A stretch of DNA of 64,000 bases from assembly GCA_963932465.1 (NCBI GenBank), contig OZ010800.1, positions 30,196,852-30,260,851 of the forward strand, given 5' to 3'. The notes under the pieces are model-generated. The model searched no databases, had not been told where the DNA came from, and saw only the letters and a list, made by a program, of their open reading frames with translations. The position numbers and the translations under genes were made by a program. Origin of the DNA: Maratus speciosus (Eukaryota; Arthropoda; Arachnida; Araneae; Salticidae). Below are positions 21,413-34,003 of the stretch, in pieces; positions within the stretch are counted from its first letter, which is position 1, and each line of letters begins with the position of its first letter.

Positions 21413-24400
21413 AGTAAGCATTTTTTTTTAATCAAGGTAAATTTTATTTTATGTTTCTATAAAAATGTATTTATTTATTTTGATTTTCTTTTCTTTAAGA
21501 GTTTCTTTAAGAGTTGCATCTGTTGGTGGTAAAAGAAAATACAAATTAGTAGTAAATGACTTTTTTTTTTTTTTTTTAATCTCACATGTAAAAATGTATG
21601 TGTATCTTAAGTAAGTATATATATTGTAAATGCAATATATTGCACCTCAATGCATTATTTATAAGAAATATTTTAAATGAGTTGCATTAATTGCATTACT
21701 TTTATAAAAATCATTCATTTGATTTTGTAAGCTTTTCAATGCTGAAGTTTAAATTTAGAATTTTATTAACAAAAAATAATAAAATATAGAACCTAGATTA
21801 AAATTATTACTAGAGTTTTAAATGAATTGCATTACTTTTATAAAAATCATTTCATACTTCAGTAAGATTTGTAAAGCTGAAAACTAATCAAGGGATAATG
21901 AAGAATAAAAAAATTTTTAATAGTTTTTGTTATCAAAAATATAGAAGAATTTTTTATTATCGCTAAACTTTTATTGCATTTTAATAATTTGCGAATCATA
22001 ACAAATTATATACATATATATAAACATTTCTTTTTTTTTTTGAAATAATTAATTTTTAAATAATTAAAAATCACTTATCAGGCAGAAATTTGTGATTAAT
22101 TCACTGATTAGTCATTTGAAGACTACCGCTTAAGAGCTTAAGACGTTTATTTAAAAAACAATCTCTTAGACAAAATCTAGTGAATTTTGGAACGTCAATT
22201 CCGATTTAACGTGAACTAAAATTATGAATAATATTATAAAAAATGAGATATTGGGGTGGGGATGGATAGTAATTAATTTTGTCTTTGCATTTTCTTATTC
22301 ATAATTTTACTTTAAACAAAAATGATGAGAATTCTACAAAATATTTTTTAAGGTAACGAAATTAATGCAATAAAAACTGTTTAAAATCTAAGAACACAGG
22401 CTTTTGACGTTTATTTTAATAAATTTTCTGATAGGCAAAATCTAGTGAATTTAGAAACATCAATTTTGATTTAATGTGATATAAAATTAATAATAATAAA
22501 AGGTATTTTGAGAGGGGAGGGGGGAATAATAATTAATTTTGTCATTAAATTTTATTATTATTAATTTTTTATATATATAAGAATACTTAACACTAATAAA
22601 ATTAACGCAAAAAAGAAAAAAATAAAACCTAGCTCAAGATCTGGATTTTTAACTCTAATTTTAAAAAATGATGGAGGAATATTGTGCTTATTACTGAGTA
22701 AAACTGAAGTATTTTAGTACTTCAGTGTCTGTGTACACATTTTTCGCGAGTATTTCAGTATCATTTAATAACATTTAACCTAGCATATTTTTTAAACATT
22801 TTTACTGTTAAAGATTTTTTTATTCAACTTCATCAAGTTTGGTTCAACAGATGGCAGCAGCAGCAATCGAGACAGTTGATATTTATATTCTTTCAGATTT
22901 TCAAGAAAAGGATTTCCTCAATAAATATTAAATAAAAGTTGAGAAATCTCTTGAAACTAATAGTATTACTCATAAATGAAAACAGGAATAATCGAGAACT
23001 CTTTGGATTACATACATGTTAATTTATTTTTAATAATCACTCATTTGAGTTTCACTGCTCTCGCACTGGCCGCCATTTTGGAAGGGTCAGAAAACGTCCC
23101 TAGATCACGCTCTCAGTTACTTCATTCGTTAACATAGGCTGAATTGGTGTTGCCGAGTCTAGTCTTCTTTCCTGTGTCTGAGAGTTAAATGCATCAATAA
23201 TTAAATAATTTTCTGCATGGTATCGCCATCTATTGGCTAAATTCAGCATTAAGAATAAATGGGAAATGTATTCAGAGAAAAAATTAAGTGAAATAAAACC
23301 TCAAATTAAATAATTCAGTTGGCTAACTAAATTATTAAGCCGTTGCCTAGCATTAAAAATTTCAAGATACAAAATATAATTAAATCTGGTTTTGAAGTAA
23401 TTTAAGTTGCTTGTTACATGATTAGTTAAATACATCAATAATTAAATGCATCTCTGCATGGTATCGCCATCTATTGCCTAAATTCAGCATTAACAATAAA
23501 TGGGGGGGATATCACAATAAAATTTCTTTTCAATAATGGGAGCAATAATAATGTATTTTATGCATTTTATACAGTTGTATTCAGTAAATCTAATATCCTA
23601 CCACCCCGATACAACTATAGATTAAAAACTTACATGATGGGAAATTATTTCTTAAAAAATAAAAAATCAGTAATTTCCAAATAAATTTTATTTGAAAGTA
23701 TTTTTTTGCTTACAATTTTATTGTATTTTAAATAAAAAGGTTTAAAGAGTAATATTTCTTTATATTTTTCTTAAGAAAGTAAACTTTTAACATAGTAAGT
23801 TTAACAAAGCTTTTTATATCTGTGAAACAAACCATAACCCCCCCCCCCTCCCCCTACATTTTCTATTTTACTTCCATATCTTACTAAAAGTTCCATATCT
23901 TACTAAAAGGATGTATAAAAATTTCACAGCAAATAGCACAGCACTCTTTACAATATGAGGTATGCTTTTTTGAGGGGCGGGGAGGGAATTAAAGGTGAAT
24001 GGAAATCACGATTATGAGTTCCTATCATTAGTCTTTAAATTTTTTTAAATTTTTTTATTATTAACTTAAAAAAAGTAACGATATGAATTAAAAAAAACAC
24101 TTAACGGGTTAATAGTTTGTGACGCAGCACTTTATCTTATTGCTATAAGAGTTTTAAATATGGAACTTAAAAATAATGATATCAAATTTTAAGTGACGCT
24201 ATGTTATTTAATTTATCATTTTATTTTTGTTTTATTTATAATTGCATGCGTAAGAATTGTGTTAAATTTAAAAGGATGTATAAAAATTTATTCATTGATG
24301 CGTTATCATTCACATTTTTCATAAATTCAAACTATGAGTTTTAAAAGATATGATATCAAAATTTAAGTGACGCCTTGATGTAGCCTTAAACAATTTGTTT

Positions 24401-24699
24401 TAAAATTCAATTTTAATTGTTTTCGATTTGGCTAAATATATCTACATATCTAACCAAAACTTTTATTTTCCAATACACTGTTAAAAATACCACTTTCACT
24501 GAAGTTGTACAATGAACTGTAATGTATTTATATGAATAAATTGATTTATCTTTTGTGCCACGCTATCCAAAATCAAAAGTAAAATTTATGTAAGTGATTT
24601 CTTTGCGTCATTGTATAAAAACTAAGCGAAACATATGCAAATGGATATTATGTAAGTTCGCGTTAATAATAAGTAATAGTTATGGTATAAATGCTATAT
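21413..24699. other. AT-rich DNA with two dispersed direct duplications
   Basis: A ~130-bp segment containing ACAAAATCTAGTGAATTT and AGTAATTAATTTTGTC at 22145-22285 recurs, diverged, at 22420-22545. A ~85-bp segment with GCATGGTATCGCCATCTATT at 23190-23265 recurs at 23430-23510. The rest is low-complexity AT-rich sequence with no supported gene. Confidence 0.6.
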
Positions 24700-25270
24700 T
24701 TCATATACAGGGCAACACAAAAAATCCGTACTGGTTACTGGTTATGAGTGCAAATTGCTTAAAGGTGGTTTTTAAATGTGTTATGCATTTTTAAGCTAAA
24801 CTGCATTTAGTTTACTAAAAATGTTTGTAGATTATAGATAAAAATATATACAAGTTCACGCAAAGAATTGGATACATGGCCGTCTATAAATGATAATTTC
24901 TGGAAATGTGATTTCAATACTTTTAAGAGTTTTTTAGTTTTAATTAAATTGTAGCTTAACAGTGACTTGCAGTAAAGGTACTAGGTTAACTACAAGGTTG
25001 TACAAAAGTATTCAAGTATGTTTCCATTATTTTTATAAATTGCTGAAAGAGAAATTTCAACTTGTTACGTTTTCTTTCTAAACTAAATTACACCATTATA
25101 TAGTATATATATCAAAATACAGATCAAATACAGGGCTGTTGAAAAGAATTCGAATACATATTTGACTATGAACAGAAACTGCTGAAATCAGTTTTTCAAC
25201 TGTTTTATGCGTTTTCTAAAAGGTTTACTTAGTTATCTTATATACCTTATTTCCCTAAATAACGAAATTT
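24700..25270. repeat. Degenerate ~140-bp tandem repeat
   Basis: About four weakly similar units share motifs like GAATTCGAATACAT, TTGCTGAAA/TTGCTTAAA and TGTTTTATGCGTTTTCTAAA (near 24715, 24850, 24990 and 25135). Divergence is high, so the period is approximate. Confidence 0.4.
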
Positions 25271-25590
25271 TGTTAAAGCATTCAGGAAATGTTGGAAAGT
25301 GTTTCACAAACTTTGCTTAACGCAGGATTTTTCTTTCTTATTTAATTAAGATTTTGATGCTACAACTGACATGGTTAGAAGGTGCACCAGTGGTTGTCGA
25401 GAGGCATGCGAGTAAGTTACAAAATTATTAATTATAAACGATTTTAAAATTTTGAATAAATAATTAAATATTTTTATTCAACACCATCTTGTAATTTTAT
25501 GAGTTTTAAAATTAACAATTAAATGTTTTTTTACTTAGGTTTCAATCTTTTAAAAGAGTAAAAAAATATTTTAATTTTCTAAAAAACAAA
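25271..25590. other. Spacer without recognised features
   Basis: AT-rich flank of the outermost nested element. Nothing supported. Confidence 0.4.
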
Positions 25591-25855
25591 ATATATATGA
25601 GGACCCAGAAGCCAAGGGATACATGTGACAATATTTAGATTTCGAGTAAATTGAGTTCAAAGTTGAACATAAATAGTAATTCACTGAATTGAAATATGAA
25701 ACTGTTGCTGATTTCTTAGTGGCCTATGAACTCTTATTTCAGTAACTGTGAAAAAGATAAGCGGAGTACATTTTTTTTTTTTATTTATAACTAAGCAATA
25801 TTTATAATCATTCGGCACTTGTACACTTTGACTTCCAAGCGGTACACAAAAAATG

Positions 25856-26058
25856 AAAAATTATGAAATAGAAAAATGAATTTAAGAAAATTTTAAGAAC
25901 AATGTTGACACAAATGAGTGAAAGGACAAAATTTTGTTTTAATATAAGTTTTAAAAAGGAAAAATTATGAAATTAAAAAAAAGAATTGGTGAAAAATTTA
26001 GGGACAATGTTAATACAAATAAATGAAAGGACAAAATATTGTTCTGATATATGTGTTA
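25856..26058. repeat. ~100-bp direct duplication
   Basis: TATGAAATAGAAAAATGAAT ... TGAGTGAAAGGACAAAAT (25862-25935) recurs, diverged, at about 25966-26035. It lies between the left inverted repeat and the end of the coding relic. Confidence 0.6.
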
Positions 26059-26224
26059 AAATTTTATTATAAGTTTTGAAACATTGATATTTTATAATTT
26101 TTTAACCGTTAAAATGCATTTATTTAACGTATAAGAAAGTAAATTCTAAAAATTTAAAAATGATGCAAAAAAATTTAAAGATATGGAAGAATATTCTTCT
26201 AGTGTTAACATGGGAACAACACAT

Positions 26225-27471
26225 CTACATTATCTCATCCTCATGAGTTTCATAATCACAATAAGGCTCATCAGCCTGGCCTTCAGAAGCATGTGGCGTT
26301 TCAGTCTGTCCTGGTGCCACTTGGTGAGGAAGATCTCGGTAGAAAAAGTGGTACACTCGACTTTCAAACGGCAATAGTTCAGTGAGATTTTTAAACTTAA
26401 GGTCCTTCAGTTTCGGTTTTTCTAGTGCTATAGGGAGCTCAGGTAGAACTGTAGGGTATCTTCCGGCACGGCTGTACTTCAACTTTAGCTCGTCGAAAGG
26501 TTCTAATTAACCAAAAGCATTTTCTTTGTAGAAATAATGTGAAGGGCTTTTTTTTCTCGAAATGTAGCAGCTGCATATTTCAGATACCTTTCACTGACTT
26601 TATAAATAATTTGTGCAAGTGACTCGATTAATAAACTCTTCATCTTTTAGCACTTCTACAGTGAAGTTTTTGATGGAATCATTTACATTTTGAGCCCAGT
26701 GCTCTGGAACATACAGATCCCTTTTAATCCTCTTTTTTCTGATTTCTATGAGCCCAAAGTCTTGGTTACTTTCATTCTATGAGTGCCCTGAAATGAAAAA
26801 GCGATGATCAACAGTTTCTGTGTGTATATTATTTATGATGTACAGCCAGAACTTCACAATAAAGCGGCTTTTATTCTGTCCTCCATAATTGTGACAAAAA
26901 GCTATAATATGCCTGACTTGAGAGTGAAGAGTCTTTGTGAACTTCAAAAGACAGAATGCGATCTCTGGTCAACCACGAATTGTCTGGACTTCATGCCACA
27001 TGTACATGTGGGTAGTTCCGCTTTCAAGGTTATGAATATTCACGTTGAACGTACAATGTTGACGTATGTAATAGGCGTTAGAATTAGTTACATATGGAGT
27101 TGCCATGATTTTTTGCAAGTCAAAGCATATCGCGACCTTTGAATCATCCTTTAAATTTTGGAATGCGTCTTTGGCTAATCTGGCAGCTTTTGCTTTGCAG
27201 AGATGTAGTGACTTTTGAGTTTCGGCTTGTTGTTTCTCATATACGTTTCCATGGTCTATTTTCAATTGTAGCCTGTCACACGTAACACATGTATCAGTCT
27301 CCTGTCGGTGAAAACTGAGATTAAAATGGGTGTTAAAAATGTGTCTATAGAAACTATCCTTCTTGACTACGAGCTTTTCTTCTAGGTAAAAGTGAACATA
27401 CAGTTTGTATATATGCTTTAATTTGAGTTCTGAATTCAGGTATTGACGGTTGGGGGGTCTTTTCTCTTGTA
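26225..27471 (-). pseudogene. C-terminal part of broken GGQN-motif protein, putative transposase
   Basis: Read on the minus strand across frameshifts and stops, this matches a protein family found in many copies in arthropod and cnidarian genomes and usually left uncharacterised (similar to proteins labelled DUF7869; recalled, not searched). Landmarks in order: NSELKLKHIYKLY (27405-27445), a cysteine pair DTCVTCD (~27280), AICFDLQKIMATP (~27095-27135), MYMWHEVQTIRG ending in a stop (~26969), YGGQNKSRF (~26865-26890), DHRFFISGHS then a stop (~26780), DFGLIEIRKKR (~26730-26762), and a C-terminal LKDLKFKNLTELLPF block ending at 26225. The acidic and His residues in FDLQ, GGQN, DHRF and DFG-IE blocks resemble an RNase-H-like catalytic layout, which is inference. 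The N-terminal part continues at 48430-48770 beyond the nested insertion. Confidence 0.7.
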
Positions 27472-28047
27472 TAAGGTTAGTTGGGGCAACTGGGACATGA
27501 TTTTACAATGTGACTCTGGAGCATCTAACAATTCAGCTTCAAAAAGCTAATGTTCATTTGAATTAAAGTCTGAACTTCTGTAAATGTGTTAGGTTCTTTC
27601 TATCGGACAGAAATGCTTAAAATTACATTTTAACATTTAAAAATATAATAATATGCATATTTCATCTTTCTTTCTTCATGGGTCCAACTGCCCCCAAAAA
27701 TGGGGTAACTGGACCAGGAGGTCTATGTTCCACATGCGTAAATATTTCTTCATATCGGATATCAGGTCCTGTTTGAAAAAGTGTAAACAACTTAAAAAAT
27801 TTAAACCAGGCAGATCATGTAAATTATATGTCAATAAACAGCGTTGTAAGGGAAACCTTTGCTGTCAATGTGTCTAAAAAAAGCACTAAAAGTGAAAATA
27901 TTAGATTTATTTATACCAAAAACATAAAATTTAAGGAAGTACTTATGTACTTTAGTATACATAATAAGTATAAAAGTCACATAAGTATTTTAAGGAAAAT
28001 AATAGCAAGGTAAATCTATGAAAAAACGGCTACGTAAGTACTTTTTC

Positions 28048-28175
28048 CAGGAGTCGCATTATATAGGGAAAATTTTATTGTTCCCACCAGAACCCTTACA
28101 GAAAGGTGCGATGAAGATATTATTTTCAAAATAGTGGTAGGAACGATAAAAGTTTCCCTATAGAATGCGACCCCT
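28048..28175. repeat. 128-bp inverted-repeat insertion
   Basis: CAGGAGTCGCATTATATAGG at the left returns inverted at the right as CCTATAGAATGCGACCCCTG, with the arms continuing inward through TTTTATNGTTCC. It has MITE-like form. No clear target duplication is visible. Confidence 0.65.
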
Positions 28176-28382
28176 GTGTATAGTACAATTTCAAGGTCTG
28201 GCTATCTCGCTTTCAGGGGCAAGGTACTTGCATTCGTAAAATGTTGAAATAATTTTATGACACCAACATTTACAAGAGAATCTAACTGCAAACAAGTAAA
28301 AGTATATTTTCGCGTACTTAATAAAGGTGAAATTTTCATTATAAAATTTAGGTGCCAATGTGGCAATTAGGAATTAAAATTA

Positions 28383-28452
28383 AGTGATGCCATAAGGGCA
28401 TCACCGCCTCTCAAGCGGCCAAGAAATTTGATTTGGTACCACTCAATATGCT
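28383..28452 (+). pseudogene. Pogo-type HTH fragment
   Basis: Conceptual reading gives SDAIRA and, after a one-base frame change, ITASQAAKKFDLVPLNML. This resembles the psq/CENP-B-type helix-turn-helix at the N terminus of pogo transposases (pattern A-I-R-A ... S-x-x-x-A-A-K-K-F). It lies inside the TA-flanked element and is the only hint of its original enzyme. No DDE domain remains. Confidence 0.5.
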
Positions 28453-28579
28453 GTTTTTTAATTTCATTACATAATTTTAATAAGGTATTCTATCATTTTC
28501 TTTATTGTGAGCAAAAAATAATGGATAAATTTACTTCCCGTAGTAAGGGAAACACACACAAAAAAAATTATAACTATTG

Positions 28580-28665
28580 GGGTAACTGGATCCAGCATGG
28601 TCCAGTTACCATGGATACATGTCCCAGTTACCTCATTCTTGAAACAATTATGGGGTAACTGGCAC
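28580..28665. repeat. Cluster of GGTAACTGG motifs
   Basis: GGGGTAACTGGATCCA, GGTCCAGTTACC, CCCAGTTACC and GGGGTAACTGG follow each other in alternating orientation, the first two forming a hairpin. The same motif forms part of both element termini, so these may be subterminal binding sites for the lost transposase. That role is inferred. Confidence 0.6.
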
Positions 28666-28807
28666 ACAGGACTTACATTTGAAACATGAAGTAAATATGT
28701 ATAGATACCTAATAATATTAATGTAGTTATATGTCTAATCTTAAAAAAAAATGATTGTTTAATAAAAGTACTTACATTATTTTAATAATCAGCCGAGGAA
28801 GTTCAAC

Positions 28808-28819
28808 CATATAGACGTT
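28808..28819. repeat. Left target-site duplication of PLE array
   Basis: CATATAGACGTT here is repeated exactly at 48215-48226, directly bordering the two outer limits of the PLE array. Confidence 0.88.
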
Positions 28820-29234
28820 AAAAAATGTTGTAAGTTTTCATAAAAAACTCAAAAAAATTTTACTTCACCCGTTCATATCATATAAATAAAAACATACATT
28901 TATTTTACTTAAATAGGTGTCACAAATAAAAATCAAAATATGTTGGCATGTTTCGGTTTAATAGTAAAAATCGTATTCATAAAATACACATAATCAATAG
29001 AAAATGAATGACACTGGGTACCAAAAAATACTCTAAAAACCAAAATAATAAAAATGCAAACACTGCGCCCTCTATGATCTCAAATAGCCTCCGCTACCGC
29101 GGCTCCCTCTACCAGACTCACTTTTTAAGTATTTATTAAGGAATTCCAACCATAAAATTGGAATATCAAAGGGAAAAGAATCATTACACACAGTATCCCT
29201 CCTAGAATATATCTCAATAGATTCACAGGTGATT
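28820..29234 (-). mobile_element. Inverted PLE fragment at array start
   Basis: Reading the minus strand gives the end of the GIY-YIG endonuclease (after AGATTCACAG, continuing LWLEFLNKYLKSESGRGS), the 3' untranslated region with the GAAACATG hairpin, then the start of the next unit's 5' region ending at TTACAACATTTTTT. The junction with forward copy A falls at about 29233 within GATTGACAGGAGAAGG. Confidence 0.82.
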
Positions 29235-30058
29235 GACAGGAGAAGGATATTAGTAGTCAGCATATTATTCCAAATTCAGCGTATTCACCTTTTGGGTATA
29301 AATTTTCAACGTTCAGGTTCATGGTTAATCGTGCGTTTAATATTTGTTGAGAGGATTTTTTGGACGAGGGGTTGAATTAAATTTTCAATATTGCTAAAGT
29401 AAATGGTTACAATAGGGAGAAAATTAATTATTTGATTAAAAATTATAAGTGTAAAGGTCATTCACAGGTTAGTTGTACTTTGGATGATAAGGCGTCCGAG
29501 AGGGGGGAGGTTAGTAGTTTTAAAAGGTTATCGTTTTCCATATATAAAGGGTAATTTTGAGAGACTTAAAAGTAAATTAATGAAGTTTAAGTTAGAATTA
29601 GTTGCTAAACCACCTCCTAAATTGAAACATCTTCTACACAGACCTTTTGATCCGGTTGCACAGGAAGATCTCGCGGTCTGTGTATGAAATTCCATATGAG
29701 AATGAAGGGGGGGGATATTAATTATTATATTCATATGACAGGTAGGAAGTTTGGGATAAGGAGGAGAGAGCATGAATCTGATATAAAATTTGGTAGGGAT
29801 AAGACTGCGTTATCAAGGCTGTTTTTAAAGAGGGGGGTTAATATTTGTTTCAGGGATAGTAGATTAGTGTTCGTTTCGAGTTTATACCGCAAGTCAATCA
29901 TCCGTGAATCTATTGTGATATATTCTAGGAGGGATACTGTGTGTAATGATTCTTTTTCCTTTGATATTCCAATTTTATGGTTGGAATTCCTTAAAAAATA
30001 CTTAAAAAGTGAGTCTGGTAGAGGGAGCCGCGGTAGCGGAGGCTATTTGAGATCATAG
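29235..30058 (+). pseudogene. PLE copy A: RT C-terminus and GIY-YIG endonuclease, 5'-truncated
   Basis: Begins at GATATTAGTAGTCAGC, corresponding to the end of the RT palm/thumb in the other copies, so fingers and catalytic palm are missing. The first part reads GYKFSTF then a stop (TGA in place of TCA in FNIC-S-ED). A frame change near 29500 is shared with all other copies. The endonuclease region follows with YYIHMTGRKFGIRRREH. The YIG glycine is replaced by His (YIH), and the sequence before it (SRSVYEIPYENEG) is itself shifted. It ends with LKSESGRGSRGSGGYLRS and a stop at 30058. Not functional. Confidence 0.8.
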
Positions 30059-30142
30059 AGGGCGCAGTGTTTGCATTTTTATGTTTTTGGTTTTTAGAGT
30101 ATTTTTTGGTACCCAGTGTCATTCATTTTCTATTGATTATGT

Positions 30143-30192
30143 GTATGTTATGAATACGGTTTTTCCTATTAAACCGAAACATGTCAACATAT
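30143..30192 (+). ncRNA. Hammerhead-like fold in PLE terminal region, copy A/B
   Basis: GTATGTT pairs with AACATAT (stem I). ATGAATAC lies between stems I and II. GGTTT pairs with AAACC (stem II), then GAAA, a minimal ACATGT stem III and C. The layout is that of a hammerhead ribozyme, known from PLE terminal repeats. The CTGANGA core is replaced by ATGAATA plus one base, so the conserved C3 and G8 are missing. Probably catalytically dead, or a different hairpin. Confidence 0.4.
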
Positions 30193-30308
30193 ATTGATTT
30201 TTATTTGTGACACGTATTTAAGTAAAATAAATGTATGTTTTTATTTATATGATATGAAAGGGTGAATTAAAATTTGTTTGAGTTTTTTACGAAAACTTAC
30301 AACAGTTT

Positions 30309-32000
30309 TTGACATTGATTTTATCGATACTGGATAATAAGATGAGTTTTTACACAATTTTTAATCGGTTTAAGAATTTGAGAATGACGCTGGATCGTGA
30401 AATTTTAAATTTGAGATTTTTAAAGGTTTCTAAGAAAGTTAATGTTGTTCAGAACTTTTTATCAGTTAAAAATAAAACGATTAAACAATTATTTAATAGT
30501 ATGAAAGAGGCTTTTGAAGCAAGATGTTTGACGCTATATATCAGGAAGAAATATGCTTTATTGATGATTTGAATATAAGAACATATGAAGCTTATATGAA
30601 GCTAGTTATTTATTGTGACCTTAAAAATGTTGAACTTGAAAGTAATGGTTTTTGGATTGAGAAGTTTGATTTGTTGAATAGGAAATTGGAGAGATGGAGG
30701 GAAATTCATAAGCAATTTAAAGTGGCTAAACTTAAGATGAAAGTGGAGAGGTTGATTTTGAAGTCGAAAATACCTCTTCGGGGTCTTAGAAGTATGAAGA
30801 GATTGGAAAAGGTAGAGATTGTTAATTTATCTAAGAAGGAGTTTAGTGAGAGGGAATTAGATGTTTTGAATAAAGGCCCGAAATTTATGTTTGAACAGAA
30901 GCAATACGTTAAGAACTTAGTTATGGAAGCAGAATGTATAATTGTTAAAGTGGATAATGAAAACAATGAAGAGGTTAGAAATATAATGTTTACTGAATTA
31001 GATAAGTACATGAAAAGACCTTTAAATCTTAATAATCTGATTTTGACATCATTAAGAGTCTGAGGAAGGATAGAGAAGTATTGTTCATACAAACCAATAA
31101 GTCCAACAGGATTGCTGTTTTCGATCAAAATGAATATAAAGATAAAATGCAAAAAGCTATTAGTGAAATGGATTGTTCATTAATTGAAAAATCTCCTTTG
31201 AATAAAATCCACAAAAGTGTGAAAGAGATTATCGAAAAGGGCAGTTGGCCAGATAATGTTAAAATTAGATTGTTTATTAAGAAACAGGGTGTGATTCCAC
31301 GTATGATTGGTAGATTAAAAGATCATAAGGAGGGGTATCCACTACGCCCCATCGTTACGAGGTGCCAAGCACCGACTTATTATTTGGAAAAAGCGTTCGT
31401 TCTCATTTTGAAGGAGTTATTGCCGCCATCAGATTATGTTGTGGACTCCACTGCAGGTTTTGTTGAAAGCATTGGGACACTTGAGATTCCTCATGACTGT
31501 TTATTAGCCAGTATGGATGTTAAATCACTTTTTCCACCAATAGGCACTTTTCAAATTTGTAGTGAAATTAATAAGAAAATTGACAATGCAGAAATGTATA
31601 ATGATAGCATAAAACGTACTTTGAAAGATGGATTGCAGTTGATTGTACATAGTAACTATTTTATTTTTGACGGTAAAATTTATAAGCAAAACATGGGTGC
31701 CCCTATGGGATCTCCCATATCGGGTTTGTTAGCAGAGTTTAAAATGAGACCTTTTGAAGAGAAGATTTTTGTAGAGTTTGAGAAAGTTCCTAAATTTTGG
31801 AAGAGGTATATTGATGATGTGTTTTTAATTTGGGAGGGGGGGTTTGAGTCTTTTATCGATTTTGTTAATGAAGTTAACAAACTAGATGAGAATATTCAGT
31901 TTACCTTTGAATTAGTAAATGATCGTGCTCTTTCATTTTTAAACGTGTGCATTATGAGAGAGGGGTCTTTTTTAAAAAGAAAAGTTTATAGGAAGGATAT
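30309..32000 (+). pseudogene. PLE copy B, 5' part: N-terminal region and reverse transcriptase
   Basis: Codes for the N-terminal coiled region (FNRFKNLRM, KKVNVVQNFL) and the PLE reverse transcriptase. Landmarks: LNKGPKF (~30868), TNKSNRIAVFD (~31095), RPIVTRCQAPTYYLEK (~31345), catalytic LASMDVKSLF with Asp at 31516-31518, NMGAPMGSPISG (~31690) and the YIDD box at 31807-31818. All three catalytic aspartates are present. Three frames must be joined: breaks lie near 30553 (one base different from copies C and D) and near 31035 (one base fewer). The start used, near MTLILSILDNKM, is the first in-frame codon shared by copies B-D. The gene is cut at 32000 by the CCCAGCTA element and resumes at 41763. 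Confidence 0.85.
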
Positions 32001-32029
32001 TACCCAGCTAGAAAAAGTTTGCAAAAAAA

Positions 32030-32490
32030 GTTTTAAAAAAAAGTGCACAAAAAGAGAGCGTATTTGGCACCTCTGCTTATGCATAATGAGTGCACACTGA
32101 ATTGTGCACAAAAAGTGTATACCTAAATTGTTCACTTTTTATGCACAATCAGAGGTGCCAAATACGCTCGGATTGTGTGCACTTTTTTGTTTACACTTTT
32201 TTTGCATACCTAAATTGTGCACTTTTTATATACAAACAGTGGTGCCAAATACGCTCGGATTTTGTGCACTTTTTTGTTTACACATTTTTTGCGTACCTGA
32301 GTTGTGCTCCTTTTATACACAATCAGTGGTGCCAAATACGCTCAGATTTTGTGCACTTTTTTTACACTTTTTTTGCCTATCTAAATTTTATACTTTTTAT
32401 GCACAATCACAGGTGCCAAATACGCTCAGATTTTGTGCACTTTTCTTTTTACACTTTTTTTGCCTATCTAAATTTTACCACAAAAAGGCT
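32030..32490. repeat. Left subterminal GTGCAC array of the 9.76-kb element
   Basis: Five or six units with GGTGCCAAATACGCTC, TTTGTGCAC and TTTTTGCNTACCTAAATT. It is the inverse of 10735-11165. The 129- and 183-codon open frames over it are repeat artefacts. Confidence 0.88.
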
Positions 32491-32500
32491 TAATTATTGC

Positions 32501-33691
32501 AGTTCCCGGAACAGATGTCATAAGTTCCCACGGCTGCCATCTTGGAATTTTCTTGGCGTGAAAACCCCTTTTCCGCCAAGTAGTATATGTCGCCAAGCAC
32601 CGGTTTATACGCATGTTTCGCTTAACAAAAATAAAATGTAAATAATAAACAAAATTCGATAAAGTGGCAATCAGTAATCTTGTATGAGCACATCGTCCAC
32701 ATTAACTGAAAAAAAACCATCACTGCATTCAGCAGTTCTTCCGGTGTAGCATTCTGAAAATTCAGCAGTTCTCGCTTTCTAGCAATCTCAAAATATAAAA
32801 ACTCTTAAGGCAGCAAAATATACATAAAAAATGAAACTCGCTAAAGTGGCAATCAGTAATCTTGTATGAGCGCTTCGCGCACATTAACTGAAAAAAACAA
32901 AAAAACATCACTGCATTCAGCAGTTCTCCCGGTGTAGCATTCTTAAGATTCCGAAGTTCTCGCTTTCTAGCAATCTCAAAATGTAAAAAACTCTTAAAGC
33001 AGCAAAATATACATAAAATTATCAACATACCTTAACAGATATCTGCTTTCTTGAAAGCTCCAGTACGAAATCTTTCTCATAACACCACCATCATTTTCCA
33101 AAATAGGCTTATGAATATGCATTGAGACACAATAAACAAACCTACTTTTCTTCTCAAAATTTCCTCATATTTCTTAATTACTTCAGCAAAAGCTTTTAAA
33201 CAGATTAAAGAAACCATATAGTCAGTCAAATACATCCAATAAATTTAACATAAAAATAAAAAGACAGAGCGATACAACACAATATCAAAATACATCCACA
33301 AAATCCATCACTTCTCAGGGGTTGCCAGAACACAACACGTCAGAATACATACGTCACACGGGGTTCCACATATCGAGGTTGCCATATTTTAAGCACCGCC
33401 AACACACCAACAAAAAATCGCCAAACAATTCAAAACAACGGCTGAGGGAACATAAGGCATCTAAGCCCAGTTCTCTTAACCAGAAACGTACCATCTGTGA
33501 GATGGTTTCGTCGATATATCTGCCCTTAATATTTTCGCACTCCGGCATTCAAAACTTATTTTTATGCTGTTATATTAAAAAATTGCTCCTATTAATGCAT
33601 TACTATTAAAGATTAAATATTTAAGTTCGCTATTTGATAAATTATTAAGTGGTCTGTTTGTGCACGGGATTTTTACGTTTCCGGTTAAGGG
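32501..33691. mobile_element. ~1.2-kb insertion, piggyBac-like right border
   Basis: Absent from the reference copy at about 10693. The right edge reads CCGGTTAAGGG followed by TTAA (33692-33695), and the empty copy has TTAA at the matching place. The left edge TTCCCGGAAC is similar to the complement of the right edge (AACCGGAAAC) but the outer bases and TTAA are lost. TTAA targeting suggests piggyBac. A ~178-bp direct duplication (32655-32830 and 32840-33020, both with AAGTGGCAATCAGTAATCTT and CTCGCTTTCTAGCAATCTC) lies inside. No coding sequence is recognisable. Confidence 0.55.
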
Positions 33692-34003
33692 TTAAACATA
33701 TTGCTATCACATACATAATTCACACTGCAATATCAATACTGCAAAATCAATAATAAGACCAAAAAACAAGCATAAATTTATTGGTGTACCTGTAATGGAA
33801 CAGTGGCACAACAGAACGCTGAGCAATGTTCTTATAATAGTATGAAATTTAAAAAAAAAGATGTTTCTATAAATATAACCTAAAATTGAACCTTATAACA
33901 TATGATGAAGCTATATTTTAAATTTTAAAACATTATGATGAATTTTTCACAATTTTTTAATTTATAATTACAGCTGAAGGAAGGTTAAATGCTTGTAATA
34001 TTT

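Noticed and set aside
26804..27142. 112-codon plus-strand open frame
   Set aside because: Lies antisense to the GGQN-motif relic, whose minus-strand reading has recognisable motifs.
30706..31152. Minus-strand open frames of 150-210 codons opposite the PLE genes (also 43219-43857, 45968-46477)
   Set aside because: Shadow frames of the plus-strand RT coding region. They recur identically in each PLE copy.
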